From positions 620,001-684,000 of the forward strand of contig NZ_CP102262.1 in assembly GCF_025147325.1 (NCBI RefSeq): a DNA stretch of 64,000 bases. The letters run 5' to 3'. The translations under genes and the position numbers were made by a program. Source of the DNA: Bacteroides stercoris ATCC 43183. GTDB lineage: Bacteria; Bacteroidota; Bacteroidia; Bacteroidales; Bacteroidaceae. How positions within the stretch are numbered: the first letter of the stretch is position 1; every line of letters begins with the position of its first letter. The notes under the pieces are model-generated. The model made no database searches. It worked only from the letters and a program-made list of their open reading frames with translations, and was not told the origin of the DNA. This document shows, one piece after another, positions 1 to 7,798 of this stretch.

Positions 1-325
1 ACTTTGAAAAGACTTCCGATAATTCCACCGTACCTACAAAGGTGTTTTTGGTGTAATAATCATCCTCATTCACGGTAAGCGTGATACTCATTTTCTCACG
101 GTTTACCTTAATATTCGCACGCTTTTGGTCGATGGTGTCAATACGCTTTTCCAACCAATCTAACGGAGTTCTGATAACACCTGATACAGAAATACTTTCC
201 GGTTGCTTAATGGGCAATTCGTCCAATGCTTTAGGAGCATTACCAATTCTGTACACTACTTCGATAGGTTTTTCACCCTTGTACTCACCGATGTTCACGG
301 TTAATCCTTTTTCTTGATTTTCCAT
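1..325 (-). CDS. Phage protein of unknown function (3' end cut by window edge)
   Basis: The frame is open on the minus strand from an ATG at 325 to the window edge, about 108 codons, so the C-terminus is missing. It begins MENQEKGLTVNIGEYKG and looks soluble, mixed alpha/beta, with no signal peptide or membrane segment. It is the last visible gene of the minus-strand early phage operon and follows the 144-aa gene by 25 bp. It faintly recalls short DUF2303/YfdQ-like phage proteins, but I cannot support that name from sequence alone. The reading frame is sound and the function is unknown. Confidence 0.7.
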   Translation of the reverse strand, partial: MENQEKGLTVNIGEYKGEKPIEVVYRIGNAPKALDELPIKQPESISVSGVIRTPLDWLEKRIDTIDQKRANIKVNREKMSITLTVNEDDYYTKNTFVGTVELSEVFSK

Positions 326-350
326 TTTGAAATGTTTTAATTATTAATAC

Positions 351-785
351 TTAATCGTCTGTACCCGTTTTATCCGCACGGATAGCACGGAACACGTTAC
401 GCTGCCTTTCGTCTTGTGTCATGGGGCGTTGTTCCAGCAAATAACCCTCCGGGCTGTAGAAGCCAACCATTTTTTCTTCCTCATCTACAAACTTGAAACA
501 GTCGCCCTTAATCCAATCGCCCCCGGCTTTCAGTTCGTCACGGAGTTTAACTATGCGTTCCTCCAAAGGCTTGATTTTGCCTTTGTAATCGGCTCTGATT
601 TCCGCTAATGATTGTTCCAAATCTGCTTTTTGAATCGCCACGTTAGCGAGGTCTGCCCTCCTTTCGTTGATTTCTTCTTGGTCGAATTTGCGTGTATAGC
701 TACGCTCTACAATTTGGTCGCAGCTATCACGTAGAATCTGTGCCCTTTGTTCCACCGGGGTATCGGCTAACATGATGTCTTTCAT
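351..785 (-). CDS. Phage protein with central coiled coil, unknown function
   Basis: A 144-aa soluble protein. Residues about 35-90 are rich in K, E, L and R in a heptad-like pattern and suggest a coiled coil. The C-terminal third contains an aromatic patch (FVDEEEKMVGFYSPEGY). No catalytic motif is visible. It sits in the minus-strand operon between the 209-aa gene and the partial gene at the window edge, with short spacers. I do not recognise the family. Co-transcription with recombination genes makes a structural or accessory role in phage DNA metabolism possible, but that is inference. Confidence 0.7.
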   Translation of the reverse strand: MKDIMLADTPVEQRAQILRDSCDQIVERSYTRKFDQEEINERRADLANVAIQKADLEQSLAEIRADYKGKIKPLEERIVKLRDELKAGGDWIKGDCFKFVDEEEKMVGFYSPEGYLLEQRPMTQDERQRNVFRAIRADKTGTDD

Positions 786-828
786 TTCACCTTGTTTTTA
801 GTTAATAATATGTTTAATAAACACACTT

Positions 829-1458
829 TTATTTCAAACGATTTCCAACGGTAAAGTTGAATTTCAAATATTCAGCCCAAAGTTCAATGAATTGCTGCCC
901 GAAATACTTAGCCTTTTCTTCCGTTTCTTGGCACAAGCGGAACCCACTGCCCGCATGCGCATACGAGGACCGATTACGCGCACTCAGATAACCGAAACCC
1001 GCAGACGCACCATTATGCGCATGAGCAGACAAAAGGGCACCTCTTTGTTCGGGATACATATCATTAATTTCTTTCTTAGTATACAAAGCAAACCACGGAT
1101 ACCAATACACTTTGCTTCCCTCTCCATCCGGCTTTGGTTGGAAATTTCTACCCCACAAAGCCCGACTAATAGTTTCTAATTTCATAAGAGCAACAATATG
1201 GGATGGCATATTTACCCTATCACCTCCATTGGTTAAAACTATGGTAGTATCTCCATTCACACTATCCACTCTTATTGCATCTTGTTTTAACGCCACACAA
1301 GCATCCTCATACGTGCGGATAGTCTTGTAATCGTCCAACGTGGGCTTTGCAGCCTCAAACACTTTCTTTCCAAACAGGCTTTCCATAAAATCCTTAATTC
1401 CATCACAAGCATTTGCATAAGCTGTTTGCAACTTGCTTTCTTCAATTTCTACTTTCAT
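829..1458 (-). CDS. Phage protein, unknown function, compact C-terminal GFRLC module
   Basis: A 209-aa protein without signal peptide or membrane segment. The N-terminal half is helical (ETISRALWGRNFQPKP region). The C-terminal 70 residues, from about GALLSAHAHNG through GFGYLSARNRSSY to GSGFRLC and FIELWAEYL, look like a separate compact module. The order of Gly/Ser-rich loops followed by GFRLC loosely resembles the end of C-type-lectin/FGE-like folds, which is a weak analogy. The start codon lies inside the stop region of the upstream 54-aa gene (17-bp overlap), indicating translational coupling. Function unknown. Confidence 0.7.
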   Translation of the reverse strand: MKVEIEESKLQTAYANACDGIKDFMESLFGKKVFEAAKPTLDDYKTIRTYEDACVALKQDAIRVDSVNGDTTIVLTNGGDRVNMPSHIVALMKLETISRALWGRNFQPKPDGEGSKVYWYPWFALYTKKEINDMYPEQRGALLSAHAHNGASAGFGYLSARNRSSYAHAGSGFRLCQETEEKAKYFGQQFIELWAEYLKFNFTVGNRLK

Positions 1459-1606
1459 CTTTCAATGTTTTTAATTTGTTAATAATCTTTTTTGTTAATC
1501 TTATTGCGTTATCCACTCTCGTACTTTGTCCGGGTGGAATATTTGCTATCAAAATGGGCACTAAGCGTATCAGCTCAGATACCACGCTGTTAGGTATTCT
1601 TTTCAT
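1442..1606 (-). CDS. Small basic phage protein (54 aa), unknown
   Basis: I start this gene at ATG 1606 (MKRIPNSVVSELIR), which follows a GGAG ribosome-binding site and overlaps the end of the NinB-like gene by 17 bp. A longer start at 1645 would overlap much more and has no better signal. The product is short and basic and probably helical, ending in a Lys-rich tail (LTKKIINKLKTLKDE). Overlaps at both ends tie it into the operon by translational coupling. It has no recognisable domain. Confidence 0.55.
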   Translation of the reverse strand: MKRIPNSVVSELIRLVPILIANIPPGQSTRVDNAIRLTKKIINKLKTLKDESRN

Positions 1607-2021
1607 GGCTTCTCCAATATTTATCCGGGTCGGGAATATCCACATTCAGAAACTCTTTGGCGTACTCCCTCAGTTTTTCGCAATAGGTGGAAAATGTCAC
1701 CGTATCCATAGTGGCTGTAGAACATGGGAACTCTACAATCTCCCCCGTGTGCTTGTTTACCACTTTGTCAGCCGTCATTTGAGCCTTAAAAAACTCATGC
1801 ACTTGTTCCACTGAAACGAACTCCCAACCAGCTTCTAAAAGAGCATCTAAAAGGATAGGGTAAATACACCCGAACAACCACCCGTTTTGGTCTAAAGAAC
1901 GTGGTTTTCTGACTTTCTTAACCTCTATCCTATAGATACCATCCAAAGCGTTACGCATCCATTCGTACAGAGGCTTCAAATCAAATAACCCGTTTCTCTT
2001 TTCTACTTGGAGTTTAGCCAT
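1590..2021 (-). CDS. NinB-like phage recombination protein
   Basis: A 143-aa protein matching the layout of the lambda NinB/Orf family: an early basic segment followed by a QN pair (KPRSLDQNGWLFG), a middle helix ending VHEFFKAQM, an ST-rich segment (STATMDTVTFSTYCEKL), and a C-terminal IPDPD close to the end. NinB/Orf proteins bind single-stranded DNA and help RecA-type strand exchange, substituting for RecFOR. The position two genes downstream of recT in the same operon fits that role. The assignment rests on motif order read by eye and is likely but not certain. Confidence 0.7.
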   Translation of the reverse strand: MAKLQVEKRNGLFDLKPLYEWMRNALDGIYRIEVKKVRKPRSLDQNGWLFGCIYPILLDALLEAGWEFVSVEQVHEFFKAQMTADKVVNKHTGEIVEFPCSTATMDTVTFSTYCEKLREYAKEFLNVDIPDPDKYWRSHEKNT

Positions 2022-2025
2022 ATCC

Positions 2026-2754
2026 TTATGTTCTATCTAAATCAATCGTTAAACCCGGCTTTGCCGCATAAACCACTTTCCCCGTATGCCTTTCCACTTC
2101 CGATATGAAATAAGGCTCATCGCTATTATTCTCGGAAAGGTGTAAAAGCACGATTTCCGAAACATGGGATAAGTCGTTTGCTTCCAAAAAACCCTTGCAC
2201 GTAGTAAGCTCCATGTGTGAGGTAAGCAGACGTTCACGCTGTGAGGGCAACGTGCGCCCGGCTGTAATCGCCTCAATGAGCTTCTTATCAGAGTAATTGC
2301 ACTCTATCAGCACATGGTTAAGCCCCTTGAACTGATATTCGCACATACAGCTATCGGTAAGAAATACCATCTTTCCCATATCGGGGTGGTCTATCAGATA
2401 GCCGACACATGGCACATCATGGCAAGCAGGAAAAGGAAGTACCTTAAAATTACCCATCTTATAGCCTTTGCCCTCTTTAACCACCAAAGAACGGGAATCC
2501 CAAACGCCCTTTGCAGTCCATACCTCCCGTAATGCCAACGTGTGAAATCCACTATCCACCATTGCCTTAATATATTTGGCGTGGTCGTTGTGGGCGTGTG
2601 TTACCACACACCCTACAACTTTTCTCAGATTGAAATCCAACGCTTTCTTGACTTCTTGGAAACGGATGCCTGCCTCTATAATCAAAGCCTCCTTACCGTT
2701 ATCCAAAATGTAACAGTTTCCGCTACTACTTGAACCAAGAACAATCAGTTTCAT
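2026..2754 (-). CDS. Metallo-beta-lactamase-fold hydrolase of phage recombination operon
   Basis: A 242-aa protein with an MBL-fold signature: a GSSSSGN strand-loop at residues 7-13, the metal-binding THAHNDH (about 52-58), a further His in CHDVPCVGY, FLTDSC near the middle, and a late His in TSHMEL. It resembles YycJ-like soluble MBL proteins, several of which are nucleases or phosphodiesterases. It lies 6 bp downstream of recT. RecT proteins normally work with an exonuclease, and no RecE- or YqaJ-type gene is visible here, so this enzyme is a candidate nuclease partner. That role is inference. Confidence 0.8.
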   Translation of the reverse strand: MKLIVLGSSSSGNCYILDNGKEALIIEAGIRFQEVKKALDFNLRKVVGCVVTHAHNDHAKYIKAMVDSGFHTLALREVWTAKGVWDSRSLVVKEGKGYKMGNFKVLPFPACHDVPCVGYLIDHPDMGKMVFLTDSCMCEYQFKGLNHVLIECNYSDKKLIEAITAGRTLPSQRERLLTSHMELTTCKGFLEANDLSHVSEIVLLHLSENNSDEPYFISEVERHTGKVVYAAKPGLTIDLDRT

Positions 2755-2760
2755 ACGCTA

Positions 2761-3699
2761 TCAATATCCGGGGTCAATAGTTTCCATTTGTTGCTCGCTT
2801 GACACGCTTTCAAAGCTAACATCTTCCGCATCAATCAACTGTTTGTTTGCGTAATTGTCGGTCAATATTTCACGCTGTGAAGTTTCGTCACCCTCGTAGT
2901 CATTGGTGATGGCATTTTGCATTTCTACGGACAAATAGCCATATTTACTCAGTAAATTACGGATAACGGTTTTTTGTGCCATTCCGTGAAAGTTACCCAT
3001 CCAACCAACCTTGTTGCTATCGGGAGAAACGGGCAAATTAGCCAAATTCAGCAACTTTTCAACCGTTACATCCTTATCGCTTGTGATGGCTTTACTGTAT
3101 CGCTTTGCATGGTTTGCCATTTGCTCCACTGTCATGTACAAAGTCTTGCTAAAGCCGTTCATAAGTTCAAAGTAACAGAAATAGCCTATCACCTTATCGC
3201 TTTTCCTTTCACCGTCAAAGGCTATTTCCCCAGTCAGTTTGTTTACCTTGCGCAACTCACCATCATACACCACATCCGCATTGATGGTACGGTATTGTCC
3301 CGTGCGCATGGCAAGCTGAATATAACCCTTATAGCCCATTTGAAAAGTCGGCTCATACACTTTAATCCAGTTGCCCTTTTCATCCTTTTTGGAGTTTTTG
3401 AACGGGATAATGAAAGCATAGCCCAAAGCCTTGTTTATTGGCAAATGTAACGTGGCAGCTTTGAGTGCTTCCATTACCACCTGTTTAGGATTACAGAGTT
3501 GCAGATTGCTATCTCCGTTGTATAGGTCAATTACAGAGGCTACGAATGTTGCCGAATTTTTACCAAGCGCATTTTTGAATTGTTCTTGTACGCTTTCGGC
3601 ATTCATCATGCTTTTAAGAATATCTACAGGCTTTCTTTGAGTAGCTACCTGCCCACCATTTGCAGCCTGTTGTATGGTTGTAGTCGCTTGCTGTGTCAT
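2761..3699 (-). CDS. recT: RecT-family single-strand annealing protein
   Basis: A 312-aa protein with the RecT pattern: a disordered Gln-rich N-terminus, then VMEALKAATLHLPINKALGY, the AFIIPFKN strand, FQMGYKGYIQLAMRTGQ, and the GNFHGMAQKTVIRNLLSKY helix, ending in an acidic tail. RecT anneals complementary single strands and promotes homologous recombination of phage DNA. It lies 8 bp after the SbcC-like ATPase gene and directly before the MBL-fold gene, an arrangement typical of a phage recombination cassette. Confidence 0.92.
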   Translation of the reverse strand: MTQQATTTIQQAANGGQVATQRKPVDILKSMMNAESVQEQFKNALGKNSATFVASVIDLYNGDSNLQLCNPKQVVMEALKAATLHLPINKALGYAFIIPFKNSKKDEKGNWIKVYEPTFQMGYKGYIQLAMRTGQYRTINADVVYDGELRKVNKLTGEIAFDGERKSDKVIGYFCYFELMNGFSKTLYMTVEQMANHAKRYSKAITSDKDVTVEKLLNLANLPVSPDSNKVGWMGNFHGMAQKTVIRNLLSKYGYLSVEMQNAITNDYEGDETSQREILTDNYANKQLIDAEDVSFESVSSEQQMETIDPGY

Positions 3700-3707
3700 A
3701 ATCGCAA

Positions 3708-5669
3708 TTATTTAATGGTTAGTTCTTTGTCCGTAGTTACCACCAGCCGGATAATCTGACTGAGTGATGGGATTATTTGATTCACGCTTTCCGCATTATC
3801 AACGAAAATCGGTGCAGATACCCCCTTTGCCGTGCAAATGGCATTGATTATATCTATTCCGGCATTGATTTGTCCGGCATTGTTCACGTCAAGGAAAGGT
3901 GTACCGTTCACAGTGCATACACACGTAAGTTTTTCGCCTCCGTTCAGTTGTTCGTTCACAAAGGAGAATGATACATATCTGAACATTCCGTTAATGCGTT
4001 TCAACAGCTCCGCATCCTTATCCTTTTGGAATTGGAGTGCCGTAAACTCCCATTTTTCAAGGTCTGCCAACTTTTGATTGTTGGCAATGCGCTTTTCTTC
4101 CAAAGAAGCGATTTCCTTTTCAGCCCTGCCGATTTGTTCACGGTTTGCCAAACGCTTGTATAAACCTTGCACGGCTTCATTCAAAGTTCTTTTCTCCGAT
4201 TGCAGTTCCGACACGTCCACAATCTTTGCATCCACTTTGAGCTGATTTTCAAGTTCTACAATCTCGTTCTTGATGTCAATGCAAGTTTGGTCGGATGCTA
4301 TCATTGCTTCCACGTTTTGCGCCTCGGGGATAGAAGCCTTTGCTTGTTGAATATCGGCATTGATACGCTCTATCTTTTGTTCCAGCTCCTCGATTTCGGC
4401 ATTGGTACTGTCTTTAAGCCCTTGCATTTCTTCAAGCCGTTGCTTTTTAGCCATGCCAGCCTCTTTATTCGCTTTCAGACGTGCCGCCTTATTAGCGTTA
4501 AAGTTGGCTTGCATTTCACGCTGCTTGGCTTCTATATCCTCAATTTCCAAAGGACGTTTGCAAGTGGGGCAAATAAATTCACCCTCATTATAGGTAAGTT
4601 CCTCCTTGCTGATAAATGAAAATTCACCACGCAATGCGGACAATTTGGTATTAAGCTTTTCTATCTCAATATCCATAGCCGCAACCGATTGCCTTTTTCT
4701 GTCTAAAGAGGCTTTTTCAGTACGCAACGAATATTCCAATTCGTTCAGCTTCAAAGATGCCTCATTGCGCCCTCTGTTAGCTTCTGTAGCGATTTCATTC
4801 ATTCTACTATTGAGTTGTAGGCGTTTTTCACCTATTTGCTTTTGGATAGAAGCCTTACGTTGATATTCCTGCTCATTCAGCTTTGATTTGTCGGCAATTT
4901 GTTCCTCTATCTGCTGAATACGGGCATTTTTATCCTCAATCTCACTATCAATGGCTACCCAATCCTCTTCCTCCGGCATAAGTTTACGAGCCGTTTCTAT
5001 CTGAGAGGGAATAACTGACAATTCATCTTTGCAAGCCTTTTTCTTGGCGGCTACCTCTTTGGCGTATTGGGCGATGCTCCTGCCGGACAACTGAGCCAGC
5101 AACTCCAAATATTCGGGCTTGGTCTGCGCTACGTCTTGGTCGGTAAGCGTTCCTACCATATCCAAAAGGATTTCTTTTTGCGCTTCCGGCTTCATTGATG
5201 TAAAGTAGAAAGGGTTGGTTATCATTCGGAAAACATCTTCCGGGATGATGGCAGCTACTTCACTATCATACTCCTTTTTGGTAGCCAACTTAACACCGTT
5301 CAAATAGAACTCTGTTGCATGATTCTTTAGGCTTTCTTCCGTAGTTCCACGTGGCTTGACCCAGTTTTCCACATAGCAGCGTTGCAGTGTTACCGTCTTG
5401 CCATCCACTGATAGTACACCAGTAACGGAGTGTTCAAGGTGCAAAATAGGCTTGCCGTCCGAATCCAACGTTTTAATGTTGAAATTACTATCCGACCGTC
5501 CCGTACTGTCTTTTCCAAAAAGAAGCCAAAGGAATGAATCGAACACAGTTGTTTTGCCCGTACCATTTTCTCCAGCAACCAGCGTTTCCGCATCGGAGAA
5601 ACCGATATTTAGGCTTCTGATTCCCTTAAAATTCACAAGGGATAATGATTTTAATTTGATTGTTCGCAT
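3708..5669 (-). CDS. SbcC/Rad50-like AAA ATPase with zinc hook
   Basis: A 653-aa SMC-like protein. The N-terminal Walker A GENGTGKTT is at about residues 33-41. Long coiled-coil arms flank a zinc hook CPTC near residue 366. The C-terminal lobe has the NGGEKLTC signature-like segment and the Walker-B-like IFVDNAES, in which the usual Asp-Glu pair reads Asp-Asn. Family members tether and process DNA ends, normally with an SbcD/Mre11 nuclease. No SbcD homologue is seen, so it may act with the MBL-fold protein or with RecT. It is shorter than chromosomal SbcC, as is common in phages. It is separated from its neighbours by 1 and 8 bp. Confidence 0.88.
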   Translation of the reverse strand: MRTIKLKSLSLVNFKGIRSLNIGFSDAETLVAGENGTGKTTVFDSFLWLLFGKDSTGRSDSNFNIKTLDSDGKPILHLEHSVTGVLSVDGKTVTLQRCYVENWVKPRGTTEESLKNHATEFYLNGVKLATKKEYDSEVAAIIPEDVFRMITNPFYFTSMKPEAQKEILLDMVGTLTDQDVAQTKPEYLELLAQLSGRSIAQYAKEVAAKKKACKDELSVIPSQIETARKLMPEEEDWVAIDSEIEDKNARIQQIEEQIADKSKLNEQEYQRKASIQKQIGEKRLQLNSRMNEIATEANRGRNEASLKLNELEYSLRTEKASLDRKRQSVAAMDIEIEKLNTKLSALRGEFSFISKEELTYNEGEFICPTCKRPLEIEDIEAKQREMQANFNANKAARLKANKEAGMAKKQRLEEMQGLKDSTNAEIEELEQKIERINADIQQAKASIPEAQNVEAMIASDQTCIDIKNEIVELENQLKVDAKIVDVSELQSEKRTLNEAVQGLYKRLANREQIGRAEKEIASLEEKRIANNQKLADLEKWEFTALQFQKDKDAELLKRINGMFRYVSFSFVNEQLNGGEKLTCVCTVNGTPFLDVNNAGQINAGIDIINAICTAKGVSAPIFVDNAESVNQIIPSLSQIIRLVVTTDKELTIK

Positions 5670-5670
5670 A

Positions 5671-5955
5671 TCACTTATTAATTATAGAGTTGATTTTCTC
5701 TGATTTATCCACTGCCATAAGTTCGGCACGTGAATACAATACTTTGGAATGTATAGAGCTACCGCCACGGATAGTAGAAACTCTGCCGTCTTTTTGCCAG
5801 CGTTTCACCCGGCACTCTTGAAACAATCTGTATGCTTCACGTTGTGAAATGAGGTCTTTTGCCGGGATAGTCTGTTTTACATAGTTGGCAGCACCCAAAG
5901 AAGCCATTTCCATACAGAGATTCTTTAACTCGTATAGTTCCATCTGAATTGCCAT
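5671..5955 (-). CDS. Small DNA-binding (excisionase/winged-helix-like) phage protein
   Basis: A 94-aa protein with an N-terminal helix (YELKNLCMEMASLGAANYVK) and a C-terminal part that resembles a short helix-turn-helix or excisionase fold: DLISQREAYRLFQE followed by the basic VKRWQKDGRV and a beta-hairpin carrying SKVLYSRAEL. Such proteins bind DNA as accessory factors, for example in excision or replication. It lies 1 bp upstream of the SbcC-like gene and 3 bp downstream of the membrane-protein gene. The DNA-binding call is moderately supported; its precise role is unknown. Confidence 0.6.
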   Translation of the reverse strand: MAIQMELYELKNLCMEMASLGAANYVKQTIPAKDLISQREAYRLFQECRVKRWQKDGRVSTIRGGSSIHSKVLYSRAELMAVDKSEKINSIINK

Positions 5956-5958
5956 AAG

Positions 5959-6171
5959 TCAGTCCTTTTTGTAGCGGTTCTTAAAATATTCTCTAACACT
6001 TACTATCCCATACTCATTGTCGGTATAGAAAACCCATGCCAGCCAAAAACAAGCCATAGTGGTAAAGAAGTGAAATGAGGCATTACAGAACAATGCCCCA
6101 GCAAGGGCAATAATGCCAAGAAGTAGCGTAACGCCACATTGGATAAGGTTTGCTAAAGTTTCTCCTTTCAT
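5959..6171 (-). CDS. Small two-helix membrane protein of phage early operon
   Basis: A 70-aa protein with two hydrophobic segments, about residues 10-29 (CGVTLLLGIIALAGALFC) and 32-48 (FHFFTTMACFWLAWVFY), and a basic tail ending NRYKKD. This suggests a hairpin in the inner membrane with the tail in the cytoplasm. It follows the LuxR-type regulator by 14 bp in the same operon. Family unknown. Small membrane proteins in lysogeny regions sometimes act in superinfection exclusion, but nothing in the sequence shows this. Confidence 0.6.
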   Translation of the reverse strand: MKGETLANLIQCGVTLLLGIIALAGALFCNASFHFFTTMACFWLAWVFYTDNEYGIVSVREYFKNRYKKD

Positions 6172-6185
6172 CGGTGTTGCATTTG

Positions 6186-6737
6186 TTATTTGAAAAGATT
6201 GTTAGTCATAGCATACCGCATAAATTCAGCCATTGAATGTACTCCAACCTTTCGGAAACTGTTTTTTCTATGGTTGTTCACGGTATTTAAAGAGATAAAC
6301 AGCTTTTCGGCTATTTCTGAATCGTTTTTCCCATCATAGAGCATTCGCATAACTTCTATTTGCCTATCGGACAACTTAGAGTTGAATTTAGGAGCGCAAA
6401 TAACTTTATCATGTTTGCATTCTCCACGTAATGGACAACCTACAAACTCAAAATTAAAGTTCCAATTCTCATCTACATCAATCATGTTGTCATACAGACC
6501 GAAGTTGCATTTAATGAATCTACGCACCGCTATGAAATCCCGATACCTCTTGTTGTTTGAATTTTTAGAGTATATATCCATAAGCGCATCGTATGCTTCG
6601 GGATAAAACTCCCTCAGTATAGCCAAGAAAGCTTGGATAAAGTCGGTATCAGTTTCTTTCAACTGCCTTTCGGCTTCTCCGATAGGGCGCATAGTAACTT
6701 CACCCTCCGGGGTTGTGTAGAACTCTATAGCTTTCAT
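6186..6737 (-). CDS. LuxR-type HTH regulator of phage early operon
   Basis: A 183-aa protein. The last 60 residues form a LuxR/GerE helix-turn-helix (KLSDRQIEVMRMLYDGKNDS, then EIAEKLFISLNTVNNHRKNSF). Just before it is a cysteine cluster in CPLRGECKHDKVIC that could bind a metal or be redox sensitive. The N-terminal 110 residues have no receiver or autoinducer domain that I recognise. The start overlaps the stop of the upstream HTH gene by 4 bp, so the two are translationally coupled. It probably controls the early operon it sits in. Confidence 0.8.
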   Translation of the reverse strand: MKAIEFYTTPEGEVTMRPIGEAERQLKETDTDFIQAFLAILREFYPEAYDALMDIYSKNSNNKRYRDFIAVRRFIKCNFGLYDNMIDVDENWNFNFEFVGCPLRGECKHDKVICAPKFNSKLSDRQIEVMRMLYDGKNDSEIAEKLFISLNTVNNHRKNSFRKVGVHSMAEFMRYAMTNNLFK

Positions 6738-6979
6738 TCTGTAACAGGAAATAAAATATCGGCTGGAACGCCCAGTTTATCACTAATCATCTTTTGTTTG
6801 AGGGCATCCGGCTTTTGTACGCCATGAATCCACATTCGTACCGTCTTGGTACTACACATACACAGAGCCGCTATTTCCTCCACGAACTCAGTTTTTGGAG
6901 CTTTTACAGCACTCCTTTCAGGCAATCCTTTGTAAATCTGAATAAAAGACTGATAGTCTTTTTGGGTTACTTTTTTCAT
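6734..6979 (-). CDS. Small HTH protein, Cro-like, first gene of phage early operon
   Basis: An 81-aa protein whose second half reads as a helix-turn-helix: FVEEIAALCMCSTKTVRMWI then HGVQKPDALKQKMISDKLGV, ending VPADILFPV, as in Cro/CI-type proteins. It is divergent from the repressor gene at 7124 and is the first gene behind the leftward promoter, the usual place for a Cro-like protein. It overlaps the LuxR-type gene by 4 bp. The Cro role is inferred from position. Confidence 0.7.
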   Translation of the reverse strand: MKKVTQKDYQSFIQIYKGLPERSAVKAPKTEFVEEIAALCMCSTKTVRMWIHGVQKPDALKQKMISDKLGVPADILFPVTE

Positions 6980-7018
6980 TTTCTCTAATTTATATGTTCT
7001 ACAAACACGCTTTTTGGC

Positions 7019-7098
7019 TATATTTGTAATGTCATTTATTTAATTACGCAACAAATATAGGCTATATATCCGAATATAACAAAACTTTTTGGATATAT
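7019..7098. promoter_or_regulatory. Divergent lysogeny-switch promoters with GGATATAT operator-like sites
   Basis: A leftward promoter reads TTTG (7083-7080), 20 bp, then TATATTTG (7059-7052), a near-perfect Bacteroides promoter for the early operon. A rightward TATATTTG lies at 7019-7026 in front of the repressor gene. An inverted pair ATATATCC (7064-7071) and GGATATAT (7091-7098) brackets the leftward -35-like element. The same GGATATAT recurs inside the repressor gene at 7261 and 7306. This looks like a CI/Cro-type operator region; operator identity is inference. Confidence 0.6.
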
Positions 7099-7123
7099 TT
7101 TCTATTAAAAATATTCCATTTAT

Positions 7124-7567
7124 ATGCAACGATTTGATTTAAAGAGTTTTAGAATTGATAGAAAACTTACTCAAAAGGAGTTAGCAGAGCTATTAATGTG
7201 CAAACAGAACTATATTTCAAATATAGAAAACGGAATTAAACCAATCTCAAAAGAGAAATTGGATATATTGCAGTCTAAATTCGGTGATATTTCAAAGTAT
7301 TATTCGGATATATCACCAAAGCAAAATACGATATTAAAAGAAGTCACTCCCGAAGATTTCATGTTTGCTGGTGCTGACGCTTTTTCAAGACAAGTCGTAA
7401 AGATGATGAATGACAAGCTGATTGCACCTTATGGAATGTTAGTAGAAAAAGATAAGGAAATAGAACGGTTGAATAGATTGATAGGCAGATTGCAAAACGA
7501 AATAGAGGAACTTAAAAAGGGAAGTGCCCAAATGGAGAATCCTGCCGGATGTGCCAATGCCGTATAG
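7124..7567 (+). CDS. XRE-family phage repressor (CI-like)
   Basis: A 147-aa protein with an N-terminal XRE helix-turn-helix (RKLTQKELAELLMCKQNYIS then NIENGIKPISKEKLDIL, residues about 12-50) and a C-terminal coiled coil (DKEIERLNRLIGRLQNEIEE), probably for dimerisation. It lacks the LexA-like Ser/Lys peptidase domain of classical CI, so induction would not be by self-cleavage. It is transcribed away from the early operon across a shared operator-like region. Likely the lysogenic repressor; the HTH is clear and the role inferred. Confidence 0.8.
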   Translation: MQRFDLKSFRIDRKLTQKELAELLMCKQNYISNIENGIKPISKEKLDILQSKFGDISKYYSDISPKQNTILKEVTPEDFMFAGADAFSRQVVKMMNDKLIAPYGMLVEKDKEIERLNRLIGRLQNEIEELKKGSAQMENPAGCANAV

Positions 7568-7597
7568 TGTTTGGTTTAAAGCAAAGAAAGTATTGAT

Positions 7598-7798
7598 ATG
7601 GAAAAGTATTACAGAATGGTTATAAACCTCTACAAAGAAGTTCTTTTAATTAACCGGGTAAACCCCGATAGGGTATTAGATGCGCAAAGGGAAATATCCA
7701 ACGCTATTACTACGGCTATAATAACCAATGAGCCTACAGGTGAATTGGAGTTGCTAAAATCCGATATAGAGAACTTGAAGAGCCATATATCGCAATGA
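7598..7798 (+). CDS. Small hypothetical phage protein (66 aa)
   Basis: A 66-aa, helical, soluble protein (begins MEKYYRMVINLYKEVL, ends LKSDIENLKSHISQ), possibly a short coiled coil. It starts 30 bp after the repressor gene, and its stop overlaps the start of the next gene in ATGA, so it is probably co-transcribed with both. No family recognised. Confidence 0.6.
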   Translation: MEKYYRMVINLYKEVLLINRVNPDRVLDAQREISNAITTAIITNEPTGELELLKSDIENLKSHISQ

